Below, in pieces: positions 1-8,107 of a DNA stretch of 64,000 nt. The stretch is from Terasakiella magnetica (GTDB lineage Bacteria; Pseudomonadota; Alphaproteobacteria; Rhodospirillales; Magnetospirillaceae). A program made the translations under genes and the position numbers. The DNA is taken from positions 22,449-86,448 of the forward strand of contig CACVCF010000090.1 in the NCBI GenBank assembly GCA_902729415.1, written 5' to 3'. A model generated the notes under the pieces. It searched no databases and was not told the origin of the DNA. It saw only the letters and a program-made list of their open reading frames with translations. How positions within the stretch are numbered: the first letter of the stretch is position 1; the number at the start of each line of letters is the position of its first letter.

Positions 1-305
1 AGCTTAAGGAAGAACAGCGTATCGCCGCCGCCGATGCCGGCGGCGTCGGATTCGCCTATGGCGCTTTTGCCAATGCCTGGCTCAGCCGCCGGGAAACCCT
101 GTTTTCCATGCTGGAACTGCTGCGGGCCGATATCGTTCGGGCCCGTGACGATCTGGCGGTGGCTTTCAACGAGTTGAAGACCTTCGAGATCACCCAGCGC
201 GAGCGTGAACGCCGGGAGCAGGAGGAGCGCGACCGTAAGGAGCAGGCCTTCCTCGATGAAATCGGCCTCAATCTGCATCGCCGCAAGGACAAAACCGGGG
301 GATAG
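1..305 (+). CDS. fliJ: FliJ-like flagellar export protein, C-terminal part (truncated by window edge)
   Basis: The reading frame is open from base 3 to a TAG at 303-305 with no start inside the window, so the 5' part lies outside. About 100 residues are visible. They form a charged, coiled-coil-like helix that passes through a Arg/Glu-rich stretch (ITQREREREQEERDRKEQ type) to an end resembling LDEIGLNLHRRK. FliJ proteins are small coiled-coil components of the flagellar type III export apparatus that join the FliH-FliI ATPase to the export gate. The match rests on length and helical pattern, since FliJ is poorly conserved. A flagellar gene here would suit the chemotaxis operon 8 kb away. Another coiled-coil protein remains possible. 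Confidence 0.6.
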   Translation, partial: LKEEQRIAAADAGGVGFAYGAFANAWLSRRETLFSMLELLRADIVRARDDLAVAFNELKTFEITQRERERREQEERDRKEQAFLDEIGLNLHRRKDKTGG

Positions 306-311
306 ATCCGG

Positions 312-950
312 TCAGCCCGGCTCCTTGGCGCCATAGCCGCACAGGTCCGAGACGATGCAGGTGCCGCATGCGGGCTTGCGCGCCTTGCAGACATAGCGGC
401 CGTGCAGGATCAGCCAGTGATGGGCATGCTCCATCCAGCGGGCGGGCGTGGCCCGCAGCAATCCCTCCTCCACTTCCAGCACCGTCTTGCCCGGCGCCAT
501 GCCGGTACGGTTGGCCACCCGGAAGCAATGGGTGTCCACGGCGATGGTGGGCTGGCCGAAGGCCACGTTCAGCACCACATTGGCGGTCTTGCGTCCGACG
601 CCGGGCAGGGCCTCCAGGGCGTCGCGGGTTTCCGGCACCTGCCCGTCATGGCGGTCCAGCAAAAGGCGCGATAAGGCGATGACATTCCTGGCCTTGGTCT
701 TGTAAAGGCCGATGGTGCGGATGGCTTCGGCCAGCTTGTCTTCGCCCAGCGCCACCATGGCGGCTGGCGTGCTGACCGTGGCGAACAGTGGCCCGGTGGC
801 CTTGTTGACGCCGATATCGGTGGCCTGGGCCGACAGCACCACCGCCACCAGCAGGGTATAGGGATTGCAATAGGTCAGTTCGCTCTTGGGCGTGGGATTG
901 GCAGCCGCCAGCCGGGCATAAAAAGCATCGGCCTGCGCAAAGGGCATCAT
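312..950 (-). CDS. nth: Endonuclease III (DNA glycosylase/AP lyase)
   Basis: Nth removes oxidised pyrimidines from DNA and cuts the abasic site in base excision repair. The 212-residue protein has the helix-hairpin-helix LPGVGRKTANVVL, with the catalytic Lys just after the GVGR turn. The catalytic Asp follows in the segment TIAVDTHCFRVANR. Near the C-terminus the cysteines C-x6-C-x2-C-x5-C (CKARKPACGTCIVSDLC) form the [4Fe-4S] cluster site. Length matches the E. coli enzyme (211). It lies 6 bp upstream of a phosphatase gene's stop on the same strand, so the two may be co-transcribed. Identification is firm. Confidence 0.96.
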   Translation of the reverse strand: MMPFAQADAFYARLAAANPTPKSELTYCNPYTLLVAVVLSAQATDIGVNKATGPLFATVSTPAAMVALGEDKLAEAIRTIGLYKTKARNVIALSRLLLDRHDGQVPETRDALEALPGVGRKTANVVLNVAFGQPTIAVDTHCFRVANRTGMAPGKTVLEVEEGLLRATPARWMEHAHHWLILHGRYVCKARKPACGTCIVSDLCGYGAKEPG

Positions 951-956
951 CGGATA

Positions 957-1733
957 TTATCCCTTCAACACCTCAAGGGCCTCGGCATGGACGCGGGCAT
1001 CGCCGCTGGCGCAGACCCGCCCATCCGAGGCGATGGTCAGGGGGGTGCCCGACCAGTCGGTCATAATTCCCCCCGCACCCTCCACCACCGGCACCAAAGC
1101 GGCGAAGTCGTAGGGTTTCAATCCCGCCTCGACCACCACGTCGACAAAGCCGGTGGCTACCAGGGCATAGGCATAGCAATCGCAGCCATAGCGAGGGCGT
1201 TTGACCCGTGCGGCGATGCGGTTCCAGGCGGGAAGGGTGGCGGCATCAAAGAATTCCGGCCCGGTGGTGTAGGCATAGGCATGGGCCAGATCGGGACAGG
1301 CACGCACCGCGACCGGCGCGCCGTTCAAGGTGGTAGGCTGTCCCGCCGCCCCGATCCAGCGTTCGCCGATATGGGCCTGATCGATGATCCCCAGTACCGG
1401 GCGGCCATGATGGGCCAGGGCGATCAGGGTGCCGAAGCTGGGTTTGCCGGTGATGAAGGCGGCGGTGCCGTCGATGGGGTCCAGCACCCACACCCACTCG
1501 GCATCGCAGTGGGTGCGGCCGTGTTCTTCGCCCAGAATGCCGTGATCGGGAACCTCTGCCTCCAAGATGGCGCGCAGGGCGGCCTCGACCTCGCGGTCGG
1601 CGATGGTGACCGGGCTGGAATCGGCCTTGTCGTCCACCGTCACCGGGGTGCGGAAATACTTGCGGACGATGGGGCGGGCGGCATCGGCCAGACGTTCGGC
1701 CAGGGCGATGTATTCGGGCGGGCAGGCGGGCAT
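957..1733 (-). CDS. hisN: Inositol-monophosphatase-family phosphatase, HisN-type histidinol-phosphatase
   Basis: This Mg-dependent phosphatase belongs to the IMPase/FBPase superfamily. The metal-binding motifs are visible: GEEHG (Glu ligands), the signature WVLDPIDGTAAF, and a late Asp in the PYDFAAL segment. Alphaproteobacterial members of this form commonly supply the histidinol-phosphatase step of histidine synthesis, but inositol monophosphatase or 3'(2'),5'-bisphosphate nucleotidase activity cannot be excluded by sequence alone. I use the ATG at 1733; an in-frame TTG at 1742 would add three residues. It runs directly into nth on the same strand and diverges from kdsB. Confidence 0.8.
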   Translation of the reverse strand: MPACPPEYIALAERLADAARPIVRKYFRTPVTVDDKADSSPVTIADREVEAALRAILEAEVPDHGILGEEHGRTHCDAEWVWVLDPIDGTAAFITGKPSFGTLIALAHHGRPVLGIIDQAHIGERWIGAAGQPTTLNGAPVAVRACPDLAHAYAYTTGPEFFDAATLPAWNRIAARVKRPRYGCDCYAYALVATGFVDVVVEAGLKPYDFAALVPVVEGAGGIMTDWSGTPLTIASDGRVCASGDARVHAEALEVLKG

Positions 1734-1831
1734 GGACTTCAATCTCGCAGAGCAATAACTGAAGCAAGAGTGTGGCGCGAAACGCGGCGTCTGGATAGGG
1801 TGTGGTGCAGCTTTCTCTTACGGATCTGGAT

Positions 1832-2578
1832 ATGGCCGCTCTCACCCCCGTCATCGTTATTCCCGCCCGCATGCACGCTACCCGTCTGCCGGGCAAGCCC
1901 CTGGCCGACATTCATGGCGCGCCCATGATTGTCCATGTCTGGCGTCGTGCCCTGGAGGCGGGCATCGGCCCGGTGGTGGTGGCCTGTTCCGAACGTGAAG
2001 TGTTCGACGCGGTAACGGCCCATGGCGGCACGGCGGTCATGACCGATCCCGATCACCCTTCGGGCTCGGACCGGGTGTGGGAGGCCGTGTGCGCCATCGA
2101 TCCCGAGGCGAGGTTCAACGCCATCGTCAATGTCCAGGGTGATCTGCCGACTCTGGACCCCGCCATCATCCGCGCCGTCTTCGCGCCGCTGGACGATCCG
2201 GCGGTGGATATCGCCACCCTGGTCACCGAGATCGCAGTCGAGGACGAACGCACCAACCCCAACGTGGTCAAGGCGGTGGTCGGCCTGGCTCCCGGCCAGC
2301 GCGTCGGCCGGGCGCTGTATTTCAGCCGCGCTACCGTGCCCGCCAATGCCGGGCCGCATTACCACCATATCGGACTTTACGCCTATACCCGCGACGCGCT
2401 GTCGCGCTTCGTCCGCCTGCCCCAGGGGGTGCTGGAGCAGCGGGAAAAGCTGGAACAGTTACGTGCGCTGGAGAACGGCATGCGCATCGACGCCGCTTTG
2501 GTTGACACCGTTCCGCTCGGTGTCGATACTCCCGCCGACCTTGAACGGGCGCGCAGCCTATTGGAAACGCAGTCATGA
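1832..2578 (+). CDS. kdsB: 3-deoxy-manno-octulosonate cytidylyltransferase (CMP-KDO synthetase)
   Basis: KdsB activates KDO with CTP to give CMP-KDO, the donor for the inner core of lipopolysaccharide; it acts in the cytoplasm. The protein opens with [18 protein letters not shown], the nucleotide-binding N-terminus of the family. The middle carries [12 protein letters not shown] and [11 protein letters not shown]. From the ATG at 1832 it is 248 residues, equal to E. coli KdsB, so I prefer this to an in-frame GTG at 1802 that would add ten atypical residues. The stop overlaps the pheA start by 4 bp (ATGA), which indicates translational coupling. Confidence 0.95.
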   Translation: MAALTPVIVIPARMHATRLPGKPLADIHGAPMIVHVWRRALEAGIGPVVVACSEREVFDAVTAHGGTAVMTDPDHPSGSDRVWEAVCAIDPEARFNAIVNVQGDLPTLDPAIIRAVFAPLDDPAVDIATLVTEIAVEDERTNPNVVKAVVGLAPGQRVGRALYFSRATVPANAGPHYHHIGLYAYTRDALSRFVRLPQGVLEQREKLEQLRALENGMRIDAALVDTVPLGVDTPADLERARSLLETQS

Positions 2579-3429
2579 CCAAGAGCCCAGACCCCAGCCG
2601 CGCCATCGCCTTCCAGGGTGAGCCCGGCGCCTATTCTCATCTGGCCTGCCGCAACGCCTATCCGGCGATGGAGCCGCTGCCCTCGGCCACCTTCGAAGAC
2701 ACCTTCGCCGCCGTGCGCGAAGGCCGCGCCCGCTATGCCATGATTCCCATCGACAATTCGGTGGCGGGACGTGTCGCCGACGTTCATCACCTGATGCCCT
2801 ATGCTGGGCTGCACATCATCGGTGAGCATTTCGAGCGCATCAGCCACCATCTGCTCGCGGTTCCGGGCGCGACGCTGGAGACCATCCGTTCGGTCAAAAG
2901 CCACGTCCACGCCTTGGGCCAGTGCCGCAACCTGATTCGCCAGATGGGGCTTAAGGTCATCGTCGGCGCCGACACCGCCGGAGCCGCCGCCGAGATCGCC
3001 GAACGCAAGGATCCCACCATCGCCGCCATCGCCTCGGAATTGGCGGCGGAGGCCTATGGTCTGGTATCGCTTCAGGCCAATATCGAAGACGCCGAACATA
3101 ACACCACCCGCTTCGTGGTGCTGGCCCGCGAAGTGCTGGAGCCCAACCCCAACCTGCCGTGCGTCACCACCTTCGTCTTCCGGGTGCGCAACGTGGCGGC
3201 GGCGTTGTACAAGGCCCTGGGCGGCTTTGCCACCAACAATATCAACATGACCCGGCTGGAAAGCTACATGGTGGGCGGCGAGTTCGTCGCCACCCAGTTC
3301 TATGCCGATGTGGAGGGGCACCCCACCAGCCGCAACCTGCGCCAGGCGCTGGAGGAACTGGATTTCTTCAGCCACGAGGTCCGCATCCTGGGTGTCTATC
3401 CCCAGCACCCCTTCCGCATGAAGCGCTGA
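2575..3429 (+). CDS. pheA: Prephenate dehydratase with C-terminal ACT domain
   Basis: The enzyme converts prephenate to phenylpyruvate, the committed step to phenylalanine. The first ~185 residues are the periplasmic-binding-protein-like PDT domain, beginning [13 protein letters not shown] and including the segment [10 protein letters not shown] around residue 180. The last ~85 are an ACT domain (the [10 protein letters not shown] region replaces the classical ESRP) that usually mediates phenylalanine feedback inhibition. No chorismate mutase domain is present, as is normal in alphaproteobacteria. The length is 284 residues. It is coupled to kdsB by a 4-bp overlap even though the pathways are unrelated. 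Confidence 0.95.
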   Translation: MTKSPDPSRAIAFQGEPGAYSHLACRNAYPAMEPLPSATFEDTFAAVREGRARYAMIPIDNSVAGRVADVHHLMPYAGLHIIGEHFERISHHLLAVPGATLETIRSVKSHVHALGQCRNLIRQMGLKVIVGADTAGAAAEIAERKDPTIAAIASELAAEAYGLVSLQANIEDAEHNTTRFVVLAREVLEPNPNLPCVTTFVFRVRNVAAALYKALGGFATNNINMTRLESYMVGGEFVATQFYADVEGHPTSRNLRQALEELDFFSHEVRILGVYPQHPFRMKR

Positions 3430-3445
3430 AATGGTTTTTGTCGGC

Positions 3446-3561
3446 GCCCTCAAAGCGCCGGGCGAACCGCCTCCGTGGTCCTTAGGCTCCCGCGCCGCAA
3501 GGCGCGCGGCCGCCTCGCGGCCGTACCAACACCAGGAATCAGGAATTCCTGGTGTTGGTAA
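3446..3561 (-). repeat. Multi-hairpin intergenic repeat (copy 1, reverse orientation)
   Basis: Between pheA and the convergent gst gene lies a GC-rich element beginning GCCCTCAAAGCGCCGGGCG. It contains a hairpin around 3465-3482, a hairpin CGCGCC-GCAA-GGCGCG, and a perfect 16-bp terminal inverted repeat (arms 3525-3540 and 3546-3561, TACCAACACCAGGAAT). Read on the minus strand, it matches in order the elements at 35501 and 63781, and on this strand the one at 25205. The terminal palindrome may also end both convergent transcripts, but there is no T-run. Confidence 0.65.
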
Positions 3562-3603
3562 TTCCCCTCCTGAACCGGGTCCGGGAGGGGAGATAAAGGT
3601 CGA

Positions 3604-4209
3604 TCAGATCAGCTTTTCCGCCGTCATGGCCGCCTGGACCGTGGGCCGCTGGAGGACGCGGGCGAAGAACGCCGCCAGATGGGGCCAGGGTGCCAATTCG
3701 ATCCCCAGACGCGGCAGCCACAGCAGCACGGTGAACAGATAGCCGTCGGCCACGGTGAAGGTCTCGCCCATCAGGAACGGACCGGCGCCCAGAGCCTTGT
3801 CGGCAAAGTCCAGCCGCCGCGTCAGCAAGCCCTTGATCACCGTCTTGGCTTCGTCGGGGAAGGCGGGGTTGAACAGGCCGCCCGCACTCTTGTGCATTTC
3901 GGTGGCGATGAAGATCAGCCATTCCACCAGCTTGGCATAGCCCATACTGCCCGCCGCCGGGGCCAGCTTCTTTTCCGGGACCAGGGAGGCGATGTAGAGG
4001 ACGATGGAGACGCCCTCGGTCAGCACGGTGCCGTCGTCCAGCACCAAGGCCGGGATATAGCCCTTGGGATTGATGGTGAGGAAGTCGATGCCGGTTTCGG
4101 TCTTCTTGGTGGGTAGGTCGACAGCCTCCATTTCGAAGGCGATTCCTGCCTCGCGCAGGGCGATATGAGGCGACAACGAGCAGGCGCCGGCCTTGTAATA
4201 CAATTTCAT
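3604..4209 (-). CDS. gst: Glutathione S-transferase, GstA-like
   Basis: This cytosolic transferase conjugates glutathione to electrophiles. The 201-residue protein starts MKLYYKAGACSLSPHIALRE, the beta-class signature in which Cys10 sits where E. coli GstA has its mixed-disulphide cysteine. The thioredoxin-like domain follows with NPKGYIPAL and the cis-Pro, and then LTEGVSIVLYIA, where other family members carry the glutathione-binding Glu-Ser pair. The helical domain holds GPFLMGETFTVADGYLF. GGAG lies 8 bp before the ATG. It is the last gene of a minus-strand group with a GGT-like protein and a zinc-ribbon protein, which suggests a glutathione-related theme. Confidence 0.92.
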   Translation of the reverse strand: MKLYYKAGACSLSPHIALREAGIAFEMEAVDLPTKKTETGIDFLTINPKGYIPALVLDDGTVLTEGVSIVLYIASLVPEKKLAPAAGSMGYAKLVEWLIFIATEMHKSAGGLFNPAFPDEAKTVIKGLLTRRLDFADKALGAGPFLMGETFTVADGYLFTVLLWLPRLGIELAPWPHLAAFFARVLQRPTVQAAMTAEKLI

Positions 4210-4224
4210 GAGAGCATCTCCGGT

Positions 4225-4446
4225 TCAGGCGTCGTGAGGGATTTCGTTCAAGGTCTTGCAGGTGTCGCAGAGGTAGAGAAAATTGACCTGCATGGTCTTG
4301 ATCGGCACTTCATGCATCATTTCGCGTTTGCAGCCGCCGCAGAAATAGTTGTCACCGCCCAGCCCCATCATGGTGAGGCCGGTATTGACGATCTCGCGGC
4401 CATTGATATAGGCCTCGGCGACGGCTTTAAGCACTATGTCAGCCAT
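4225..4446 (-). CDS. Small zinc-ribbon-like protein (73 aa)
   Basis: This is a 73-residue protein with two CxxC knuckles, CGGC near residue 36 and CDTC near residue 60, expected to bind one Zn ion. I do not recognise a named family. The ATG at 4446 has AAAGAGGA upstream, which is better than the longer frame that would overlap the preceding gene. It sits 20 bp after the GGT-like stop and 15 bp before the gst start on the same strand, so it is almost certainly co-transcribed with both. The cytoplasmic location is inferred from the absence of a signal sequence. Its role is unknown. Confidence 0.7.
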   Translation of the reverse strand: MADIVLKAVAEAYINGREIVNTGLTMMGLGGDNYFCGGCKREMMHEVPIKTMQVNFLYLCDTCKTLNEIPHDA

Positions 4447-4466
4447 TTTATTCCATCCTCTTTCTT

Positions 4467-6059
4467 TTAGAACGCAGCTACGCCGCCGTCGGCGCGCGGG
4501 TCGCTGGCTCCTTCGATCATGCCGTCGCCCCGGCGGCATAGAATTCCGGCATGGCCCAGAACCTGGTCCCAGGCCTTCACCACCTCGACCGTGTGTCCGG
4601 CCCGGCGCAATTGTGCGACCACTGCGGGATCAAGCCGGGCTTCGGCCTGAAGTCTGGCGGCGGAGGCATCCTCGGGCCCTCCGGTCAAGGCCCAGCGCGG
4701 CGCCGAGACCGCCTGCTGCAAGCCCTGGCCGAATAGGGCGACTCGGGTGAAGATTTCCGCCTGCAGCAAGGGCTGGGCATCGCCGCCCATGGTACCATAG
4801 ACCATGATGCGGCCGTCTTTCATGCGGGCGAGGCCGGGCGACAGGCTGTGCAATGGCCGCCGCCGGGGTTCCAGCGTGTTGCGGTGCAGGGGGTCGAGGC
4901 TGAACGAACTGCCCCGGCACTGCCAGACGATGCCGGTTTCGGGCAGAGTGACGCCCGAACCGAAGGCGTGGCAGAGGCTTTGGATGACGCTGACGGCGCG
5001 GCCGTGGCCGTCGATCACCCCCAACCAGACCGCATCGCCGCCGCAGACCTGATCGGGAAAGGGGGTGGCGTGCTGGCGGTCCATCTCGGCAGCCATGTGG
5101 TCCAGCACACCGTCGGTGAGGTAGGTGGTGGCGTGGATGGACATGCGCGCGGGGTCGGTGACATGGGCGTTGCGCACCTTTTGGGCCAGTTTGGCGGCTT
5201 CCGCCAGGCCGTGGACGTGGTCGAAACCATCTGCCTCGCGCACCCCCAGCCGCTGGAACAGCCCCAGCAGCATCAGCGACGCCAGCCCTTGGGTAGGCGG
5301 CGCGGTGTTGAACACGGTGCCCGACGGCAGGCCCAACGAAAGTGGACGGCGGCGCATGCCGCGATGCCGCGCCAGATCGTCGGCGCGCAAGGGGCTGTCG
5401 GCAGCCTGAAGCTGGGCAGCGATGCTGCGCCCGATCTCGCCGCGATAGAAGTCGTCAAGGCCGGTCGCCGCCAGACGCTCCAGCGTCGTTGCCACAGCGG
5501 GCAGGCGCAAGACCGTACCGGCGGACGGGGCCTTACGCTTGATCAGGAACTGGTCGGCGAAGCCCGGCTGCTTTTTCAGCTCCGCCAGAGCATGGGTGGT
5601 GGCCGCGGCCTGATGAGCGGTGACGGCAAAACCGTCGCGGGCGGCGGAAACGGCGTCTTCGAACAGGCGGGTCAGGGGCAGGGATCCGCCCCAATGGGCG
5701 GATACGTCGAGCGCCAGTTGCCAACTCGACACCGCGCCCGCCACCGTGTTGGCGGCCAGCGGTCCGGTGGTGGGAATACGGTTGAGGCGATGGCGGCGGT
5801 ATAGGTCGGCATCCACCTTGCCCCCGGCGGCACCGGAGCCGTCGATGGAGATGGGCGGTTTGCCCGGTTCGGCGATCAGCCAAAAGGCGTCGCCGCCCAG
5901 ACCGGTCATATGGGGATAGACCACCGACAGGGTCGCTGCCGTGGCGATCGCCGCTTCGATAGCGGTGCCGCCCTCGCGCAGAACCGCAAGACCGGCCTGC
6001 GATGCCAGATGATGGGGGGATGTAACCATGCCCCGGCGGGCCAGGGGGGAATGCAGCAT
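4467..6059 (-). CDS. Gamma-glutamyltransferase family protein lacking the catalytic threonine
   Basis: The 530-residue protein is a full-length member of the gamma-glutamyltranspeptidase Ntn-hydrolase family (MVTSPHHLASQAGLAVLREGG at the N-terminus, MTGLGGDAFWL, FGSGVTLPETGI and LHSLSPGLA later). In this family autocleavage exposes a Thr in a GDTxY or TTH context. Here the motif reads CGGDAVWLGVID, with Ala343 (codon 5031-5033) where the nucleophile should be. The downstream binding segment is also unusual (WQCRGSSF, Cys where Asn is normal). No clear signal peptide is seen. It may be an inactive homologue or use other chemistry. It heads a probable operon with a zinc-ribbon protein and gst. 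Confidence 0.85.
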   Translation of the reverse strand: MLHSPLARRGMVTSPHHLASQAGLAVLREGGTAIEAAIATAATLSVVYPHMTGLGGDAFWLIAEPGKPPISIDGSGAAGGKVDADLYRRHRLNRIPTTGPLAANTVAGAVSSWQLALDVSAHWGGSLPLTRLFEDAVSAARDGFAVTAHQAAATTHALAELKKQPGFADQFLIKRKAPSAGTVLRLPAVATTLERLAATGLDDFYRGEIGRSIAAQLQAADSPLRADDLARHRGMRRRPLSLGLPSGTVFNTAPPTQGLASLMLLGLFQRLGVREADGFDHVHGLAEAAKLAQKVRNAHVTDPARMSIHATTYLTDGVLDHMAAEMDRQHATPFPDQVCGGDAVWLGVIDGHGRAVSVIQSLCHAFGSGVTLPETGIVWQCRGSSFSLDPLHRNTLEPRRRPLHSLSPGLARMKDGRIMVYGTMGGDAQPLLQAEIFTRVALFGQGLQQAVSAPRWALTGGPEDASAARLQAEARLDPAVVAQLRRAGHTVEVVKAWDQVLGHAGILCRRGDGMIEGASDPRADGGVAAF

Positions 6060-6159
6060 TGCTCTGCCCGTTCAATGAGGGTCCTGGAACCGGGAGCGAT
6101 TGTTGCGAAATCCCCGCCCGCCGTCCAGAGTGGTGACACCACTGAGATCGAGAAAGAGC

Positions 6160-6615
6160 ATGGACCTCGCCCCCGACTTCACCGCTACCCTGTCATTGTC
6201 CTGGGACGACATCCACCGTGATTCGCGCGCACTGGCCCTGCGACTGAAGACGAAAGGCCCCTTCCGGGGCATCGTCGCCATCGCCCGCGGCGGTTTGGTG
6301 CCTGCCGCCATCCTGGGCCGCGAATTGGATCTGCGCCATGTGGACACCATCTGTATCGCCAGCTATGGCGACGGTGTCCGCCAGGATCTGTGCGTTCTCA
6401 AACGGATCGACGGTGACGGCGAGGGATGGCTGGTGATCGATGATCTGGTCGATACCGGCGCCACCGCCGCGGTGGTGCGCACGATGCTGCCTCGGGGGCA
6501 CTACGCCACTCTTTATGCCAAGCCGTCGGGCCTGCCCATGGTGGATACTTTTGTCTCCGAGGTCGCCCAGGCGACGTGGCTGATCTTTCCCTGGGACGCA
6601 CCGGAAAGGGTGTGA
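6160..6615 (+). CDS. gpt: Xanthine-guanine phosphoribosyltransferase
   Basis: This salvage enzyme joins guanine or xanthine to PRPP. The ATG at 6160 gives 151 residues, nearly identical in length to E. coli Gpt (152). Motifs in order are a short N-terminus with [14 protein letters not shown], the loop [13 protein letters not shown], and the PRPP-binding motif [14 protein letters not shown]. The C-terminus [12 protein letters not shown] matches the family. An upstream in-frame start at 6100 would add 20 unrelated residues. The gene diverges from the GGT-like cluster across about 100 bp. Confidence 0.93.
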   Translation: MDLAPDFTATLSLSWDDIHRDSRALALRLKTKGPFRGIVAIARGGLVPAAILGRELDLRHVDTICIASYGDGVRQDLCVLKRIDGDGEGWLVIDDLVDTGATAAVVRTMLPRGHYATLYAKPSGLPMVDTFVSEVAQATWLIFPWDAPERV

Positions 6616-6763
6616 TCTGACCTTTCGTGCTCCGCTCTAAACTATAGATTTATATTAATTACAGTGATGTCGGGCTATCCTGAGTCGAGCTGAAGGGCGC
6701 GGCGTACCTCTTGAGAATAGGGGCATTCTAGAATCTTCTTTTTGTAAGCGCTCTATGATACCG

Positions 6764-6777
6764 TTGAGATAGATCAA
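6764..6777. promoter_or_regulatory. FNR/Anr-like box upstream of irr
   Basis: TTGAGATAGATCAA differs at one position from the FNR consensus TTGATnnnnATCAA. It is centred about 38 bp before the irr ATG in an AT-rich 190-bp intergenic region that also carries the perfect palindrome ATTCTAGAAT (6725-6734). The site would suit oxygen-dependent control of irr, but no promoter elements are certain. Confidence 0.35.
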
Positions 6778-6808
6778 TTCAATTTGGCCTGAAAGGGCGG
6801 TACCCAGC

Positions 6809-7228
6809 ATGACCATGATCACCGTGCGACCCTATAGCCAAGCCCTTGACCGGTTGCGTGCCGTGGGCCTGCGTCCCACCCGCCAGCGTTTGGCCTTGGC
6901 TCGGTTGCTGTTCGATGGGTGCGACCGGCACATCTCGGCAGAGCAGCTCCACACCGAAGCTCTGTCCAGCAATATCCGGGTGTCGCTGGCGACGGTGTAC
7001 AACACCTTGCACCAGTTTACCGAAGTGGGTCTGCTGCGCGAGATCGTGGTGGATGCGGGGCGGTCATATTTCGACACCAACACCACCGACCACCACCACT
7101 TCTTCTATGAAAAGAGCGGCAAGCTCTGTGACATTCCCGCCGAGCTGATCGCCGTGGCCAAGGTGCCCGACGCCCCCGAGGGTTTCAACATCAGCCGGGT
7201 GGAAGTCATCGTCCGGGTGGATGGCTGA
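6809..7228 (+). CDS. irr: Irr-type iron response regulator (Fur family)
   Basis: The 139-residue winged-helix Fur-family protein has the Irr-characteristic DNA-binding segment VSLATVYNTLHQFTEVGLLRE (about residues 58-78). It is followed by SYFDTNTTDHHHFF with three consecutive His (95-97), which in Irr proteins bind haem or metal. The N-terminal haem regulatory motif GCPWH of Bradyrhizobium Irr is absent; the sequence there reads LLFDGCDRHISAEQLH, as in many non-rhizobial Irrs. The protein would report iron or haem status and control iron uptake and haem genes. GAAAGGGCGG precedes the ATG. An FNR-like box lies in the promoter region. Confidence 0.9.
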   Translation: MTMITVRPYSQALDRLRAVGLRPTRQRLALARLLFDGCDRHISAEQLHTEALSSNIRVSLATVYNTLHQFTEVGLLREIVVDAGRSYFDTNTTDHHHFFYEKSGKLCDIPAELIAVAKVPDAPEGFNISRVEVIVRVDG

Positions 7229-7269
7229 ACCGGCCACCCTCTGACGGGGCGCGGCCCTCCGATCGCTTG

Positions 7270-7289
7270 GCCGCCGCCTCAGCGGCGGC
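7270..7289. terminator. GC-rich hairpin between irr and parA
   Basis: GCCGCCGC-CTCA-GCGGCGGC is an 8-bp perfect stem between two convergent genes. There is no T-run on either side, so Rho-independent termination is uncertain. The rest of the ~95-bp gap shows nothing recognisable. Confidence 0.4.
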
Positions 7290-7325
7290 TGATCGCGGCG
7301 CACGCCGGATTTGGTGCGTGCCGCT

Positions 7326-7946
7326 TTAGCGGTTGATGAGGTCGATCAGCGGGCCCCACTCGGCGGCATAGGCGGTGGCGCGACGGTCGCGGCTTTCGAA
7401 CACGGTTCCGCCCTGAGAGGCCACATTGGTGTAGATCTGGCTGTCGCGCAGCCGCGCCACCACCGGAAATCCCAGTCCACCGAAAAAGCCGTCAAGATGA
7501 TCGCTGGCGCGGGTTCCCGGTCGCAGCCGGTTGCCGACCACCGCCACCACGCGTTTGTTCTTGCGCACCACCTTGACCTTGGCGAGGCGGTCGAGGAAGT
7601 GAGCGGTGGCATCTTCGTCGAAGGTGCCGGGCAGCACCGGTACCACGATCACGTCGCTGATCTCGATCAGATCCTCCACGTCCTTATGATGCATGGCTGC
7701 GGGAGCGTCGATGACCAGGCGCTCAATGCCCTTGGGCGGCGATGCAACATCCTTGGACCAGTCTAGGCCGATAATCGGTGGCAGGGATTCGGGACGGCGG
7801 CGCAGCCAGTTGAGGCTGGAGCGCTGGCGGTCGCAATCGCCAATGGCCGTTTTCCGCCCGGTGGCGGCAAAGGCGGCGGCGATGTGGGTCGCCAGCGTAG
7901 TCTTGCCGCAGCCCCCTTTGATATTGCCCACCAGCACCGTCTTCAT
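7326..7946 (-). CDS. Orphan ParA/MinD-family ATPase
   Basis: The 206-residue protein begins MKTVLVGNIKGGCGKTT, the deviant Walker A (KGGxGKTT) of ParA/Soj ATPases. It continues with GDCDRQRSSLNWL (Walker A') and ERLVIDAPA (Walker B). Such proteins form ATP sandwich dimers on DNA or membranes and position plasmids, chromosomes, chemoreceptor arrays or other cargo. No parB, centromere-like repeat or partner gene is adjacent, so the cargo is unknown. The start chosen has GGGGGA 8 bp upstream; a longer frame to 7985 would add 13 residues. It diverges from chpT, and cargo in the chemosensory array is a possibility only by proximity. Confidence 0.85.
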   Translation of the reverse strand: MKTVLVGNIKGGCGKTTLATHIAAAFAATGRKTAIGDCDRQRSSLNWLRRRPESLPPIIGLDWSKDVASPPKGIERLVIDAPAAMHHKDVEDLIEISDVIVVPVLPGTFDEDATAHFLDRLAKVKVVRKNKRVVAVVGNRLRPGTRASDHLDGFFGGLGFPVVARLRDSQIYTNVASQGGTVFESRDRRATAYAAEWGPLIDLINR

Positions 7947-8107
7947 GCCTGTTCCCCCGCCTTGGCATTTTCTGGGCACCAGCATAGCGCGCTTCGCCGC
8001 CTTTGGAAGCTATGTTCCCATCGGGTTTCCGGGCTTGGAGTTGCGGGGGGAGGTGAACACTGTTACCTTCGTATTATGCAGATCCTGGGGCTCCGATCAT
8101 TTCAATC

